Shown here: one piece after another, positions 5,480 through 5,633 of the stretch | How the letters are laid out: the number at the start of each line of letters is the position of its first letter | Position numbering within the stretch: position 1 is the stretch's first letter | NCBI GenBank assembly: GCA_003541875.1 | Contig: DPLS01000100.1 | Span: 1-5,633 of the forward strand | Direction: 5' to 3' | Origin: Bacteroidota bacterium | Lineage (GTDB): Bacteria > Bacteroidota > Ignavibacteria > UBA10030 > UBA6906 | Length of the DNA: 5,633 nucleotides | Notes under the pieces: model-generated | Databases searched by the model: none | The model's input: the letters and a program-made list of their open reading frames with translations, nothing else | Told to the model about the DNA's origin: nothing | Program-made: the position numbers and the translations under genes

Positions 5480-5633
5480 TGTTCTTATCATAACATTCTT
5501 CGGTAACAGCTCGACGGCATTGCCGGGCATTGGTGAGGCGATATTTTGCCAACGCATGCGCGATGCGATGTTGCGCGAGTTGACATGAGACGATACCAAC
5601 GGAACACAAAATGATTGAACAAGATCCACACAT

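Noticed and set aside
5424..5588. Plus-strand 54-residue frame after the xylA terminator
   Set aside because: No ribosome site or promoter, no recognisable family, and an inverted repeat lies inside it; chance is more likely.
5292..5633. Minus-strand 113-residue frame at the right edge
   Set aside because: It runs through the xylA terminator and the xylA 3' end, and shows no family features.
5611..5633. ATG with GGA upstream at the window edge
   Set aside because: Only seven codons are visible, too few to call a gene; it is noted only as a possible next start.

Overview
The window looks like a bacterial chromosome segment of about 50% GC, probably from the FCB group (Bacteroidota, Ignavibacteriota, Kapabacteria or Chlorobi-like lineages). 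The strongest clue is a decayed type IX secretion C-terminal sorting domain on the minus strand near 2958-3150, with the signature TYSIEWDATGAASGV. That secretion system is restricted to this group. Weak or absent Shine-Dalgarno sequences before the ATG/GTG starts are compatible with this but do not prove it.

Layout. Positions 1-911 (minus) hold most of an NAD+ synthetase (NadE-type) gene that runs out of the window at its 3' end. It is joined by an ATGA overlap to the gene before it at 908-2056 (minus). That gene encodes a membrane protein with a laminin-G/concanavalin-A-like central region and a C-terminal VanZ domain. The two form a translationally coupled pair, probably read from a promoter near 2237. 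Divergent from them, on the plus strand, is a tRNA cluster: tRNA-Pro(UGG), a disrupted tRNA-Arg-like relic, tRNA-Arg(UCU) and tRNA-Glu(UUC). An imperfect palindrome made of ATTGA-type units lies between the last two. Positions 2801-3494 carry the T9SS-domain pseudogene and end with an exact 12-base copy of the tRNA-Glu 3' end. Positions 3495-3787 hold no gene I can recognise.

From 3788 there is a textbook xylose-isomerase unit: a perfect TTGACA-17 bp-TATAAT promoter, an array of overlapping palindromes at the transcription start that looks like an operator, a roughly 220-base leader with a strong hairpin, intact xylA (4046-5371), and a Rho-independent terminator (5379-5410). The last 220 bases hold no convincing gene; an ATG at 5611 may open the next one.

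Functionally, the right half is a self-contained, probably sugar-regulated xylA transcription unit. The left half pairs a NadE-like enzyme with a VanZ-domain membrane protein. The middle is a tRNA cluster with signs of insertion and decay. No complete undescribed system is evident. The best leads are the tRNA-Arg relic, the possible tRNA-Glu attachment scar and the interlocked xylA operator array.
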